This document shows positions 1 through 8,054 of a stretch of DNA of 35,109 bases, piece by piece. The notes beneath the pieces were generated by a model that searched no databases, had not been told where the DNA came from, and was given only the letters and a program-made list of their open reading frames with translations. The translations under genes were made by a program, and so were the position numbers. Source of the stretch: Nitrosomonadales bacterium (GTDB lineage: Bacteria; Pseudomonadota; Gammaproteobacteria; Burkholderiales; Gallionellaceae); assembly GCA_016183575.1 (NCBI GenBank), contig JACPEI010000071.1:1-35109 (forward strand), read 5' to 3'. Position 1 is the first letter of the stretch; the number at the start of each line of letters is the position of its first letter.

Positions 1-231
1 AACCTGCTCGCTTTCAAGCTGCTCAGGCCGGGCGGCCTGCTCGCCACCTACTCCTGCTCCGGCGGCATCAGCGAAGACCTGTTCCAGAAGATCATCGCCG
101 GTGCCGCACTCGATGCCGGCGTGGATGCACAGATCATCCATCACCTGCATGCCAGCGCTGACCATCCGGTGCTGCTCAGCTTTCCGGAGGGGACTTATTT
201 GAAGGGGCTGGTGTTGCGGGTGGGGTTGTAG
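1..231 (+). CDS. 23S rRNA cytosine methyltransferase RlmI-like, C-terminal fragment
   Basis: An open frame runs in from the left edge and stops with TAG at 229-231, giving 76 residues. It contains the end of a Rossmann-type SAM methyltransferase: a stretch around PGGLLATYSCSG, where the S-C-S turn resembles the catalytic motif of cytosine-C5 RNA methyltransferases, followed by a typical RlmI/YccW-like tail with HASADHPVLLSFPEG and a final LKGLVLRVG strand. RlmI proteins methylate C1962 of 23S rRNA. The N-terminal PUA domain and SAM-binding motif lie outside the window, so the exact subfamily is inferred from the tail alone. Confidence 0.75.
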   Translation, partial: NLLAFKLLRPGGLLATYSCSGGISEDLFQKIIAGAALDAGVDAQIIHHLHASADHPVLLSFPEGTYLKGLVLRVGL

Positions 232-366
232 ATGGGATGTAAGGTACTTGGGATTTAGTCAAAGAAAAAGGGCGGAAAATCCTGTTCCGAGCTTGTCGAA
301 GGGTGTATCAGGACAAGTTTGAAATACATCAGTCAGCGCCGGAATCAACCCTAAAACCTCTTTTCA

Positions 367-495
367 TCCACGAAAAACACGAAAGTCACGAAATCAATCA
401 ATTGGTTATCATAGTGTGACGAGTCACCCGATAGGTGTAACTATTTATTGCGGCATCTATTTGAATATGTTCGTGTTTTTCATGTTTTTCGTGGA
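367..495. repeat. Short element bounded by 18-nt inverted repeats
   Basis: The 18 nt at 367-384 (begins TCCACGAAAAACACG) reappear with one mismatch as the reverse complement at 478-495. They enclose about 93 AT-rich bases with no credible gene. The arrangement resembles a small non-autonomous element or a decayed repeat. The rest of 232-574 shows no gene. It does carry a fragment (about 284-303, GAGCTTGTCGAAGGG) of a short repeat family also present near 21490. Confidence 0.5.
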
Positions 496-574
496 CAACT
501 GGGTTTTCTAGGATCAATGGCCACGCGGTTGTATGCGATCACGGCAGGCGAGGCGCATTCATGCTCCATGAAAT

Positions 575-841
575 TCATGACCCTGCCTGCATCCCCGCCC
601 GGAATATTTTCGCGTTATTGCGCCCGCTTTGCTTGGCGTAATATATGGCGATGTCGGCATGTTTAACCAGTTGCTCCTCGTCGCCGCCGTGTTCGGGATA
701 GACGACCACGCCGATGCTGCAGGAAATGCTCAGGCGATGACCGGCTAGTTCAAAGGCCTGACAAAGAGCATGGCAGATCTTTTCAGCAACCACCATTGCG
801 TCCTGCTCCGTTTCAATAGTCGGCAGCTGCTTGCCAAGTCA
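575..841 (-). pseudogene. Remnant of a GGDEF (diguanylate cyclase) domain gene
   Basis: The minus-strand frame encodes about 88 residues matching the C-terminal third of GGDEF domains: a VAEKI helix, the strand SISCSIGVVVYP, then the HADIAIYYAKQSGRN helix typical of the end of these domains, stopping at 575-577. A TGA lies in frame immediately upstream (839-841), and the GGDEF signature and the start are missing. Further upstream on the same strand (about 945-1071) a short frame with HAIYSGRARLIACVSGRADD could be residue of an N-terminal sensory domain, but I cannot assign it. No c-di-GMP synthesis is expected from this remnant. Confidence 0.6.
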
Positions 842-1150
842 ATATTGTAATTGCGCAGAATAGGTTGCTCGCCCGGTGCTACTGCAAAGGGTCGACTGCA
901 ACAGAATGCAATGCGGACAGATGCCAATGGCGCTATTATGCGGCGTGTTTTTTTCCAGTCGGCCAGTTCGCCGCTGTTGCAGATGGTGTCGTCGGCTCTG
1001 CCGCTGACGCACGCGATCAATCTGGCGCGGCCGCTGTAAATGGCGTGATTCCGGCGCAGTTCCTGTGGCATGTTGCCGGGTTATGCGCTGCCGGGTTTTT
1101 ATGTGTCACTGGTGTTGTTCCGCCGGCGGCTCTCTCAATGAGGTTTTTGT
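842..1150. other. Non-coding spacer upstream of hemJ
   Basis: No convincing gene is seen on either strand. The minus strand carries a possible leftover of the broken GGDEF gene (about 945-1071). The last bases before 1151 form the leader of hemJ, with a purine-rich stretch (AATGAGG) about 11 nt upstream of its ATG. Confidence 0.4.
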
Positions 1151-1561
1151 ATGCTTTGGGTTAAGGCATTTCACATCATTTTCGTGGTGAGCTGGTTCGC
1201 CGGATTGTTCTATTTGCCGCGCATTTTCGTCAACCACGCGATGGCGGCCGAGCCTGCCGAAATCGCGCGGTTGAAGCTGATGGAGCACAAGCTGTACCGC
1301 TTCGTCACGCCGATTGCGTGGCTGGCCGTCGGTTTCGGCTTGTGGTTATGGCTGGGTTACGGCATCGGCGGCGGCTGGATGCACGCCAAACTGCTGCTGG
1401 TTTTGTTGTTGATCGCCTATCATTACTACTGCGGCTATCTGGTCAAGCAATTCGCCGCCGACCGCAACACGCGCAGCCATGTGTTCTACCGCTGGTTCAA
1501 CGAAGTTCCCGTACTGATGCTGATTGCCATCGTCATCCTTGTCACCGTCAAGCCGTTCTAA
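1151..1561 (+). CDS. hemJ: Protoporphyrinogen IX oxidase HemJ (CopD/UPF0093 family)
   Basis: The 136-residue polytopic membrane protein has the HemJ layout: an N-terminal helix with the conserved histidine in KAFHIIFVVSWFAGLFYLPR, a cytoplasmic loop rich in charged residues (LMEHKLYRFVTP), two central helices, and a last helix with FNEVPVLMLIAIVILV. HemJ is the heme-dependent alternative to HemG and HemY; it oxidises protoporphyrinogen IX to protoporphyrin IX in the inner membrane. The length is normal for the family. It lies 3 nt upstream of rlmL, so the two are probably co-transcribed. The start is supported by the N-terminal M-L-W-V-K that is usual in this family. Confidence 0.88.
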   Translation: MLWVKAFHIIFVVSWFAGLFYLPRIFVNHAMAAEPAEIARLKLMEHKLYRFVTPIAWLAVGFGLWLWLGYGIGGGWMHAKLLLVLLLIAYHYYCGYLVKQFAADRNTRSHVFYRWFNEVPVLMLIAIVILVTVKPF

Positions 1562-1564
1562 TTT

Positions 1565-2704
1565 ATGCCCGATTTTTTCGCTCCCTGCCCGCGCGGCCTT
1601 GAAACCGTCTTACATGACGACCTTGTAACCCTCGGCGCACAGCACGTGCGCAGCGCCGAGGGCGGCGTGCATTTCTCCGGCGACTGGCCGCTGTGCTATC
1701 GCGCCAATCTGGAGAGCCGCATTGCCAGCCGTATCCTGTGGCGCGTCGCAGAAACGCAATATCGCAACGAGCAGGACATTTACCAGGCGGTGTTCGATCT
1801 GCAATGGCAGCGCTGGTTTGATGTCAGCCATACCATCCGCGTAAACACCACGGCGATTCGCTGTCCGTTGAAAAGCCTGGAATTCATCACGCTGAAAGTC
1901 AAGGATGCCGTCTGCGACCGCTTCCGTGCGCACTGCAACGAACGCCCCAGCGTGGACACGCTCACGCCGGATATGCGCATCCATGTGTTCATCGAAGACA
2001 GCAAGCTGATGCTGTATCTGGATACCTCCGGCGACGCGTTGTTCAAGCGCGGCGTGCGATCACACACCAATATCGCGCCGATCCGGGAAAATCTGGCGGC
2101 GGGCATTCTGCGCCTGGCCAAATGGCAGCCCGGCACGCCGCTGCTCGACCCGATGTGCGGCAGCGGCACGTTCCTGATCGAAGCCACGCAGATGGCGCTG
2201 AATATCCAGCCCGGCATTGCGCGCAGTTTTGCCTTCGAGAAGCTGAAAAATTTCGATGCCGCGAAATGGCAAGCAATGCGCGCACAGGCGATTGCCGCGC
2301 AACTGCCACCCAGGCTGCTGGAAATTTACGGCAGCGACCTGTACGGCGACGCGCTGAAGGCCTCATGGCGCAATCTGGATGAAGCGGGACTGGCGGAATG
2401 CGTGCAACTCAAGCAGGCCAATGTGCTGGAAATCTCGGCTCCGGCGGAACACGGAATACTGGTGGCGAACCTGCCCTACGGCGAGCGCATGGGCGAACTG
2501 GACGAACTGGCGGAGCTGTACCCGAAACTGGGCGATGCGCTGAAGAAAAAATTCGGCGGCTGGACGGCCTATCTGTTCACCGCCGACAAGGCGATTTTGA
2601 AGCTGATGCGCCTGTCCCCGTCCAGGCGCACCCCGCTGTTCAACGGCGCGATCGAATGCCGCTTGCTGGAATATAAAATCGTCGCGGGGAGCAACCGCAG
2701 CTAG
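1565..2704 (+). CDS. rlmL: THUMP-domain 23S rRNA guanine-N2 methyltransferase (RlmL-like)
   Basis: This 379-residue protein starts with an RNA-binding THUMP region (about residues 45-155), followed by a class I SAM methyltransferase domain. SAM-binding motif I is DPMCGSG at residues 195-201, and the catalytic (N/D)PPY-type motif appears as NLPYGER at 302-308. This is the layout of the RlmL half of the E. coli RlmKL fusion, which makes m2G2445 in 23S rRNA; the RlmK half is absent, as is usual in betaproteobacteria. The gene starts 3 nt after hemJ. Specificity within the RlmL/TrmN family is inferred from the motifs rather than proven. Confidence 0.85.
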   Translation: MPDFFAPCPRGLETVLHDDLVTLGAQHVRSAEGGVHFSGDWPLCYRANLESRIASRILWRVAETQYRNEQDIYQAVFDLQWQRWFDVSHTIRVNTTAIRCPLKSLEFITLKVKDAVCDRFRAHCNERPSVDTLTPDMRIHVFIEDSKLMLYLDTSGDALFKRGVRSHTNIAPIRENLAAGILRLAKWQPGTPLLDPMCGSGTFLIEATQMALNIQPGIARSFAFEKLKNFDAAKWQAMRAQAIAAQLPPRLLEIYGSDLYGDALKASWRNLDEAGLAECVQLKQANVLEISAPAEHGILVANLPYGERMGELDELAELYPKLGDALKKKFGGWTAYLFTADKAILKLMRLSPSRRTPLFNGAIECRLLEYKIVAGSNRS

Positions 2705-2751
2705 CCGTGCATCGAGCAACGCAGTTATGCCGGACACCGTAATTCGTTGTG

Positions 2752-3888
2752 TCAGGTCATCTTGAGGTTTTCTGTCCCGCTCATCACATCCCGATCCGTG
2801 GAGCTCTTGCTTTGCAACTTGATGCGCAGGCGCAAGTCATTCACCGAGTCGGCGTTCTTCAGCGCTTCTTCATAAGAAATCGCACCGGATTCGTACAGGT
2901 CAAACAGCGCCTGGTCGAAAGTCTGCATGCCCAGTTCGCGCGACTTGGCCATCACTTCCTTGATGGCATTCACCTCACCCTTGAAAATCATGTCGGCGAT
3001 CAATGGGGAGTTGAGCAAAATTTCGAATGCCGCTGCGCGCCCGACGCCCTCTTTTTTGGGAATCAGGCGTTGCGAAATAAGCGACTTGATGTTCAGCGAC
3101 AAGTCCATCAGCAGCTGCTCGCGGCGTTCTTCCGGGAAGAAGTTGATGATGCGATCCAATGCCTGATTGGCGCTGTTGGCGTGCAGCGTGGCCATGCACA
3201 GGTGACCGGTCTCGGCGAAGGCCACGGCATATTCCATGGTTTCGCGGTCGCGGATTTCGCCGATCAGGATCACGTCCGGCGCCTGGCGCAGGGTATTCTT
3301 CAGCGCGTTGTGCCAGTTCTCGGTATCCACGCCGACCTCGCGGTGGGTGATGATGCAGTTGATATGCTCATGCACATATTCGACCGGATCCTCGATCGTG
3401 ATGATATGCCCGTAGCTGTTCTTGTTGCGATGGCCGAGCATTGCCGCCAGCGTGGTGGATTTGCCCGAACCGGTGCCACCGACCAGAATCACCAGGCCGC
3501 GCCTGGTCATCACGATGTCTTTCCGAATCGGAGGCATGCCCATCTGGTCGAGGTCGGGAATCTTGGTGGTGATGGTGCGCATTACCATGCCGACATGCTG
3601 CTGCTGCATGAAAATGTTGACGCGGAAACGCCCGATGCCGGGCGGGCTGATCGCGAAGTTGCATTCATGGGTCGCTTCAAACTCGGCGGCCTGGCGGTCG
3701 TTCATGATGGCGCGCGCCAGTTCCTGGGTATGCACCGAGGTCAGCGCCTGGTTGGAAACCGGGGTCACCTTGCCGTCCACCTTAAACGCCGGCGGGAAGC
3801 CGGTCGTGATGAACAAGTCGGAGGCCTTCTTGCTGATCATGCCGCGCAGCAAGTTATGTATCAGCTCGGTAGCCTGTTCTCTTTCCAT
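2752..3888 (-). CDS. pilU: Twitching motility ATPase PilU
   Basis: This 378-residue member of the secretion/retraction ATPase family has Walker A GGTGSGKST at residues 137-145, a Walker B region ILIGEIRD at 207-214, and His-box residues in ETGHLCMATLHANSA. PilU is a type IV pilus retraction ATPase that works together with PilT at the cytoplasmic face of the pilus machine. The extended, polar C-terminal tail (after about residue 345) and the lack of PilT's AIRNLIRE motif separate it from PilT. It follows pilT in the same direction with a 76-nt gap. An AGGAG ribosome site precedes the ATG. Confidence 0.92.
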   Translation of the reverse strand: MEREQATELIHNLLRGMISKKASDLFITTGFPPAFKVDGKVTPVSNQALTSVHTQELARAIMNDRQAAEFEATHECNFAISPPGIGRFRVNIFMQQQHVGMVMRTITTKIPDLDQMGMPPIRKDIVMTRRGLVILVGGTGSGKSTTLAAMLGHRNKNSYGHIITIEDPVEYVHEHINCIITHREVGVDTENWHNALKNTLRQAPDVILIGEIRDRETMEYAVAFAETGHLCMATLHANSANQALDRIINFFPEERREQLLMDLSLNIKSLISQRLIPKKEGVGRAAAFEILLNSPLIADMIFKGEVNAIKEVMAKSRELGMQTFDQALFDLYESGAISYEEALKNADSVNDLRLRIKLQSKSSTDRDVMSGTENLKMT

Positions 3889-3910
3889 AATAAAACTCCT
3901 TATATTTGCA

Positions 3911-3960
3911 GGGGCACGAAAAACTTTTGTTCGGGCACCCGCACGGCGCGCCGTGCCCCT
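3911..3960. repeat. Palindromic hairpin between pilT and pilU
   Basis: The pilT-pilU spacer contains a perfect 16-nt palindrome (GCACGGCGCGCCGTGC, 3941-3956). A wider inverted repeat has arms GGGGCACG at 3911-3918 and CGTGCCCC at 3952-3959. It lies between the pilT stop and the pilU start and could stabilise or partly terminate the pilT message. It also looks like one of the GC-rich interspersed repeats seen elsewhere in the window. Confidence 0.55.
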
Positions 3961-3964
3961 ACGC

Positions 3965-5008
3965 TTAACCTTGGAACATGTCTTTGTTGGCTGCCTTGCT
4001 GCGTGCTTCAGCCTGGGTAATCATATTATTTTTGACCAGATTGGTCAGGCATTGATCGAGGGTCTGCATGCCCAGATTCTGGCCGGTTTGTATGGCCGAG
4101 TACATTTGCGGCACTTTGGCCTCGCGGATCAGATTGCGGATCGCCGGCGTACAAATCATGATTTCGTGTGCCGCCACCCGCCCCGCGCCGTCCTTGGTCT
4201 TGAGCAAGGCTTGCGAGATCACCGCGCGCAGCGATTCCGACAACATCGCGCGCACCATTTCTTTTTCGTCGGCGGGAAACACGTCGATGATACGGTCGAT
4301 GGTCTTGGCCGCCGAGCTGGTGTGCAGCGTGCCGAACACCAGGTGGCCGGTTTCCGCCGCCGACATCGCCAGACGTATGGTTTCCAGATCGCGCATTTCG
4401 CCGACCAGAATGATGTCGGGATCCTCACGCAAGGCCGAGCGCAAGGCATTCTGGAAAGACAGCGTATCCCGCCCGACTTCGCGCTGGTTGATCAAACATT
4501 TCTTGCTCTCATGCACGAACTCGATCGGATCCTCCACCGTCAGGATATGCCCCAACTCGTGTTCATTGCGATGGTTGACCATCGCCGCCAGCGTGGTGGA
4601 TTTGCCGGAGCCGGTTGGTCCGGTGACCAGTACCAGGCCGCGCGGATATTCTGAAATGGCTTCAAAACTCTTCGGTGCCTTGAGGTCTTCCAGTGACAAA
4701 ATCTTGGAGGGAATAGTGCGCATTACTGCGGCCGCACCGCGATTCTGTATAAATGCATTCACGCGGAAACGCGCCAGCCCCGGAACCTCGAAGGAAAAAT
4801 CGACCTCCTTGTTTTCCTCGTAGAATTTGCGCTGCTGATCGTTCATGATGTCGTACACCAGCGCATGCACTTCCTTGTGTTCCATCGCGGGCAGGTTGAT
4901 GCGGCGCATGTCGCCGTGCACGCGTATCATCGGCGGCAGGCCGGCGGAAAGATGCAAGTCGGAGGCCTTGTTCTTGACGCCGAAGGCAAGCAGTTCGGTG
5001 ATATCCAT
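3965..5008 (-). CDS. pilT: Type IV pilus retraction ATPase PilT
   Basis: The 347-residue protein has a PAS-like N-terminal domain and a RecA-like ATPase core: Walker A GPTGSGKST at about residues 130-138, Walker B ILVGEMRD, the His box ETGHLVFGTLHTSSA, and the PilT-diagnostic AIRNLIRE motif near residue 288. It powers pilus retraction and twitching. It is the first gene of a pilT-pilU unit and is divergent from yggS, the order common in beta- and gammaproteobacteria. A GGAAG ribosome site lies just upstream of the ATG. Confidence 0.95.
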   Translation of the reverse strand: MDITELLAFGVKNKASDLHLSAGLPPMIRVHGDMRRINLPAMEHKEVHALVYDIMNDQQRKFYEENKEVDFSFEVPGLARFRVNAFIQNRGAAAVMRTIPSKILSLEDLKAPKSFEAISEYPRGLVLVTGPTGSGKSTTLAAMVNHRNEHELGHILTVEDPIEFVHESKKCLINQREVGRDTLSFQNALRSALREDPDIILVGEMRDLETIRLAMSAAETGHLVFGTLHTSSAAKTIDRIIDVFPADEKEMVRAMLSESLRAVISQALLKTKDGAGRVAAHEIMICTPAIRNLIREAKVPQMYSAIQTGQNLGMQTLDQCLTNLVKNNMITQAEARSKAANKDMFQG

Positions 5009-5114
5009 TATAATCTTCCTTGTTTGGCCGGTTTAAACCGGTTTGATTAAGACGGTCACAAGCCGCGCGAGATGGTCGGAAGCCGCGTGAAAAGGATAGG
5101 CAGCGCATGGGATT

Positions 5115-5822
5115 ATGACAACAATTGCTTCCAACTTGCAAGCCGTGCGCGATGCGATGGCGGCAGCGGCCACCGAGGCAGGCCGCGCCCCGGACGACAT
5201 CAGCCTGCTGGCGGTCAGCAAAACCTTCGCCCCCGAAGCGATACGCGAGGCATACCAGGCCGGGCAGACCCGCTTCGCCGAAAGCTACGTTCAGGAAGCC
5301 TTGCACAAAATTGCCGCGCTGCATGATTTGCCGCTTGAATGGCATTATATCGGCCCGATACAGAGCAACAAGACGCGCGCCATTGCGGAACACTTTGCCT
5401 GGGTGCATAGCGTGGACCGCTTGAAAATTGCCGAGCGGCTGTCCGGGCAACGCCCCGCGCATTTTCCGCCGTTGCAGGTATGCCTGCAGGTGAATATCAG
5501 CGGCGAGGCCAGCAAAAGCGGCGCGCCCCCCGGCGAAACGGCGCAACTGGCCATGGCAATTGCGCAACTGCCGCATCTCAGACTGCGCGGGCTGATGGCT
5601 GTCCCCGAGCCCGGCGACGATGTCGCCGCGCAGCGCGCGGCATTTGCGCGGTTGCGCAGGTTGTTCGAGCAGTTGAACCGCCAGGGCCTGCAACTGGATA
5701 CTCTGTCGATGGGCATGTCGCATGACTTTGCCGCAGCCGTCGCCGAAGGCGCGACCATGGTGCGCATCGGCTCGGCGATATTCGTACAACGGGAATATCC
5801 GCAGGATGCATTATTCAAATAA
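5115..5822 (+). CDS. yggS: Pyridoxal phosphate homeostasis protein YggS (PLPBP)
   Basis: The 235-residue protein folds as the alanine-racemase-type TIM barrel. LLAVSKTF carries the lysine that binds PLP (about residue 36), and the family motif WHYIGPIQSNK follows near residue 77. GLMAVPEP and the phosphate-binding end MGMSHDFAAAVAEGATMVRIGSAIF are also present. It buffers PLP and affects amino-acid metabolism. It heads a plus-strand set with proC, yggT and yggU, a classic conserved neighbourhood next to pilT. The last residues read GSAIFVQRE where many homologues have GTAIFGAR, which I regard as normal variation. Confidence 0.93.
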   Translation: MTTIASNLQAVRDAMAAAATEAGRAPDDISLLAVSKTFAPEAIREAYQAGQTRFAESYVQEALHKIAALHDLPLEWHYIGPIQSNKTRAIAEHFAWVHSVDRLKIAERLSGQRPAHFPPLQVCLQVNISGEASKSGAPPGETAQLAMAIAQLPHLRLRGLMAVPEPGDDVAAQRAAFARLRRLFEQLNRQGLQLDTLSMGMSHDFAAAVAEGATMVRIGSAIFVQREYPQDALFK

Positions 5823-5825
5823 TCC

Positions 5826-5890
5826 GGTGGGCTGCGCCCACCATGTCGGGCGCAGCCCGACCTACATTTGGTTCCGGCTCGTCCGGCTTA
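5826..5890. repeat. Double-hairpin interspersed repeat (copy 1)
   Basis: Two small hairpins stand side by side: GGTGGGC/GCCCACC at 5826-5842 and GTCGGGC/GCCCGAC at 5845-5861. A 3' tail with TTTGGTTCCGGCTCGTC follows. Almost the same sequence occurs in reverse orientation at 34644-34711, so this is a dispersed palindromic (REP-like) repeat. It sits between yggS and proC and might affect transcript stability. Confidence 0.7.
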
Positions 5891-5910
5891 CGGTTTATGG
5901 AGAAACATAA

Positions 5911-6723
5911 ATGAACATCTGTTTCATCGGCGGCGGCAACATGGCGACCGCGCTTATCGGCGGCCTGCTCGGCAAGGGGTTTGCCGCCGAACAGATCAGC
6001 GTAGTGGAAATCAACGCGGACAACCGCGCAAAGCTGCAGCATGATTTTGCGGTGCATGCGGTGGATAATCTTGCCGAGGGCGTGGCCGGCAGCCAGATCG
6101 TCATCTTTGCGGTGAAGCCGCAGCAATTGCGCGACGTGGCGCGGCAGCTCGTCCCGCTGCTCAACGGGCAACTGCTGATCTCCATTGCCGCCGGCATCCG
6201 CGCCGGTGATCTGGCGCGCTGGGCGAACAACCCGGCGGTGGTGCGCGCGATGCCCAACACTCCGGCGCTGATCCAGAGCGGCATGACGGGCCTGTACGCG
6301 TTGCCCGCGGTGAGCGCCGCACAGCGCGAACAGGCGCAAGGCATTCTGGCGGCGGTGGGCGAAACCCTGTGGCTGCAGGACGAAGTGATGCTGGACGCCG
6401 TCACGGCAATTTCCGGCAGCGGCCCGGCCTATGTGTTTTATTTTATCGAGGCGCTGCAGCAGGCGGCGCGCGAATTGGGACTCAATGATGCAGATGCGCG
6501 CCGCCTGAGCCTGGCGACATTTCTCGGCGCCAGCCAGTTGGCCGCCGGCAGCGATGAGGATGTGAGCGTGCTGCGCGCGCGCGTCACCTCAAAAAACGGC
6601 ACCACCGAACGCGCCCTGTTGAGCCTGGGCGCCAACCGGGTCGCAGAACATATCGCGCAGGCCGCCCATGCCGCCGCCGAGCGCGCGCGCGAAATGGGCG
6701 ATGAACTGGGAACGCAGCCATGA
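5911..6723 (+). CDS. proC: Pyrroline-5-carboxylate reductase
   Basis: The 270-residue protein has the N-terminal nucleotide-binding motif CFIGGGNMATALIGGL (residues 4-19), a Rossmann fold with FAVKPQQL, and the C-terminal dimerisation signature ISGSGPAYVFYFIEAL followed by VTSKNGTTERAL, which is diagnostic of ProC. It reduces 1-pyrroline-5-carboxylate to proline with NAD(P)H, the last step of proline synthesis. A GGAG ribosome site precedes the ATG. The stop codon overlaps the yggT start by 4 nt, implying translational coupling. Confidence 0.96.
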   Translation: MNICFIGGGNMATALIGGLLGKGFAAEQISVVEINADNRAKLQHDFAVHAVDNLAEGVAGSQIVIFAVKPQQLRDVARQLVPLLNGQLLISIAAGIRAGDLARWANNPAVVRAMPNTPALIQSGMTGLYALPAVSAAQREQAQGILAAVGETLWLQDEVMLDAVTAISGSGPAYVFYFIEALQQAARELGLNDADARRLSLATFLGASQLAAGSDEDVSVLRARVTSKNGTTERALLSLGANRVAEHIAQAAHAAAERAREMGDELGTQP

Positions 6724-7286
6724 TGAACGAAGCCCTGCTGTTCCTGCTCGACATCCTGCTGCAGCCGTTCGCGGCGATCCTGCTGCTGCGCTTCCATTTG
6801 CAGTGGCTGCGCGCGCCGCTGCGCAACCCGATCGGCGAATTCATCATGGTGCTCACCGATTTTCTGGTGTTGCGCGCGCGCCGTTTCATTCCTGCCGTGC
6901 GCGGTCTGGACAGCGCGACGCTGCTGCTCGCGCTGCTGGTCGAAATGCTTTACCTGGCCGGAGCCCTATGGGCGCAGGGCTACCCGTTGCACGGTTTCCC
7001 GCTGCCGGGACTGTTACTCCTGGCGCTGGTCAAGCTGCTCAAAATCAGCCTGTACCTGCTGATGGCTGCCGTGTTCGCGCAGGCGATTCTGTCCTGGGTA
7101 AGCCCCTACACGCCGGTTGCGCCGCTGCTGGCAACCGTGACCCAACGTTTCCTGCAGCCCTTGCGCCGCATCGTGCCGCTGCTGGGCAGCGTGGATTTAT
7201 CGCCGCTGCTGCTGTTCATCATCTGCCAGCTCATCGTGATCGTGCCGATCGGCGCGCTGGAACGCATCGCGGCCGGGATCCTGTAA
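6720..7286 (+). CDS. yggT: YggT family integral membrane protein
   Basis: The 188-residue protein contains two tandem YGGT repeats. Each is a pair of hydrophobic helices around a conserved segment: LRFHLQWLRAPLRNPIGEF in the first, and ILSWVSPYTPVAPLL then RFLQPLRRIVPLLGSVDLSPLL in the second. YggT proteins are inner-membrane proteins, linked in some bacteria to osmotic tolerance and cell-envelope processes; the biochemical role is unsettled. It overlaps proC by 4 nt and touches yggU directly, so it belongs to the yggS-proC-yggT-yggU operon. Confidence 0.88.
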   Translation: MMNEALLFLLDILLQPFAAILLLRFHLQWLRAPLRNPIGEFIMVLTDFLVLRARRFIPAVRGLDSATLLLALLVEMLYLAGALWAQGYPLHGFPLPGLLLLALVKLLKISLYLLMAAVFAQAILSWVSPYTPVAPLLATVTQRFLQPLRRIVPLLGSVDLSPLLLFIICQLIVIVPIGALERIAAGIL

Positions 7287-7604
7287 ATGGCCGGGTGGTA
7301 TCGCCGCAGCGGGGATGTCATCACCCTGACCCTGCATGTGCAGCCCGGCGCAAAGCGCAGCGAAATCTCCGGTTTGCACGGCGAAGCGCTCAAGCTACGG
7401 CTGGCCGCGCCACCCGTCGAAGGCCGCGCCAACGAGGCCTTGTTGAAACTCATCGCGGAATTGTTCGGCGTGCCGCTGCGCCAGGTGGAGCTCAGGCAGG
7501 GCGGGCAGTCGCGCCACAAGGTGGTGGCGGTCACCGGCAGCACCATCGACCCGGAAGGTTTGCTGAAACCGGTTTGCCCCATGTCTCTTTCAAAACAGAA
7601 ATAA
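7287..7604 (+). CDS. yggU: DUF167 family protein YggU
   Basis: The 105-residue protein matches the small DUF167 fold. ITLTLHVQPGAKRSEISG forms the first strands, LKLRLAAPPVEGRANEALLKLIAELF is the signature region, and VELRQGGQSRHKVVAV is the conserved basic end. The molecular function of the family is unknown. It begins immediately after the yggT stop codon. The last 15 or so residues lie beyond the usual domain end and look unstructured. Confidence 0.88.
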   Translation: MAGWYRRSGDVITLTLHVQPGAKRSEISGLHGEALKLRLAAPPVEGRANEALLKLIAELFGVPLRQVELRQGGQSRHKVVAVTGSTIDPEGLLKPVCPMSLSKQK

Positions 7605-7608
7605 TCTT

Positions 7609-7633
7609 GTAGGGCGCATTCCATGCACCCTAC
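7609..7633. terminator. Hairpin after yggU
   Basis: An imperfect inverted repeat (GTAGGGCGCAT at 7609-7619 against ATGCACCCTAC at 7623-7633, one mismatch) lies just after the yggU stop and before the convergent ferredoxin gene. There is no clear T tract. It may act as a bidirectional terminator or be another copy of a dispersed GTAGGG-type repeat. Confidence 0.4.
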
Positions 7634-7669
7634 GATATTTCGCTATTGTTGGAAAATGGAAATAGGCCT

Positions 7670-7981
7670 TCAAATTTTCAGGCGCTCGACAACCCGGCCA
7701 TGCCTGAGATGCTCCTCGATAATCTCGTCGAGGTCTTTTTCATCCATGTAGGTGTACCAGGTGCCCTCGGGATACACCACGATGACCGGCCCCTCGTCGC
7801 AGCGGTTCATGCAGCCGGCGGTATTGATGCGGATGTTGTTCTGGAGACTGGAAATGCCGAGTTCGGCAACCCTGTTTTTCATGTACTCGCGCGCTTTGGG
7901 CGCGCCGCGCTTGGCACAGCAGTCGCCACCGTCCGCGCGTTCATTGGTGCAGAAAAAAACATGCTTGTCGTAAAAACTCAT
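7670..7981 (-). CDS. Thioredoxin-like [2Fe-2S] ferredoxin
   Basis: The 103-residue protein starts with KHVFFCTNERADGGDCC and has the second pair NTAGCMNRCDEGPVIVVYP. The cysteines C11, C21/C22, C57 and C61 fit the thioredoxin-fold [2Fe-2S] ferredoxin family (Aquifex and Azotobacter shethna I type, also the NuoE C-terminal domain). A role as an electron carrier is inferred. No partner redox gene is adjacent, so the pathway is unknown. It converges on yggU, has a GGGAG ribosome site, and may be read together with the VanZ gene, whose stop is 73 nt upstream. Confidence 0.85.
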   Translation of the reverse strand: MSFYDKHVFFCTNERADGGDCCAKRGAPKAREYMKNRVAELGISSLQNNIRINTAGCMNRCDEGPVIVVYPEGTWYTYMDEKDLDEIIEEHLRHGRVVERLKI

Positions 7982-8054
7982 TGTGTGCTCCCTTAGATTG
8001 AAATAATCCGTTGCATAACGCAGAGTGTTTCAAGTCCGCCTCTGCCTCACAAAT

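Noticed and set aside
865-1164. A 99-codon plus-strand frame before hemJ
   Set aside because: It has no ribosome site or recognisable domain, overlaps the hemJ start, and reads like composition-driven noise opposite a pseudogene.
2749-4654. Long plus-strand frames opposite pilU and pilT (410-423 codons)
   Set aside because: They are antisense images of well-defined ATPase genes in GC-rich DNA, with His/Arg/Gln-rich nonsense composition.
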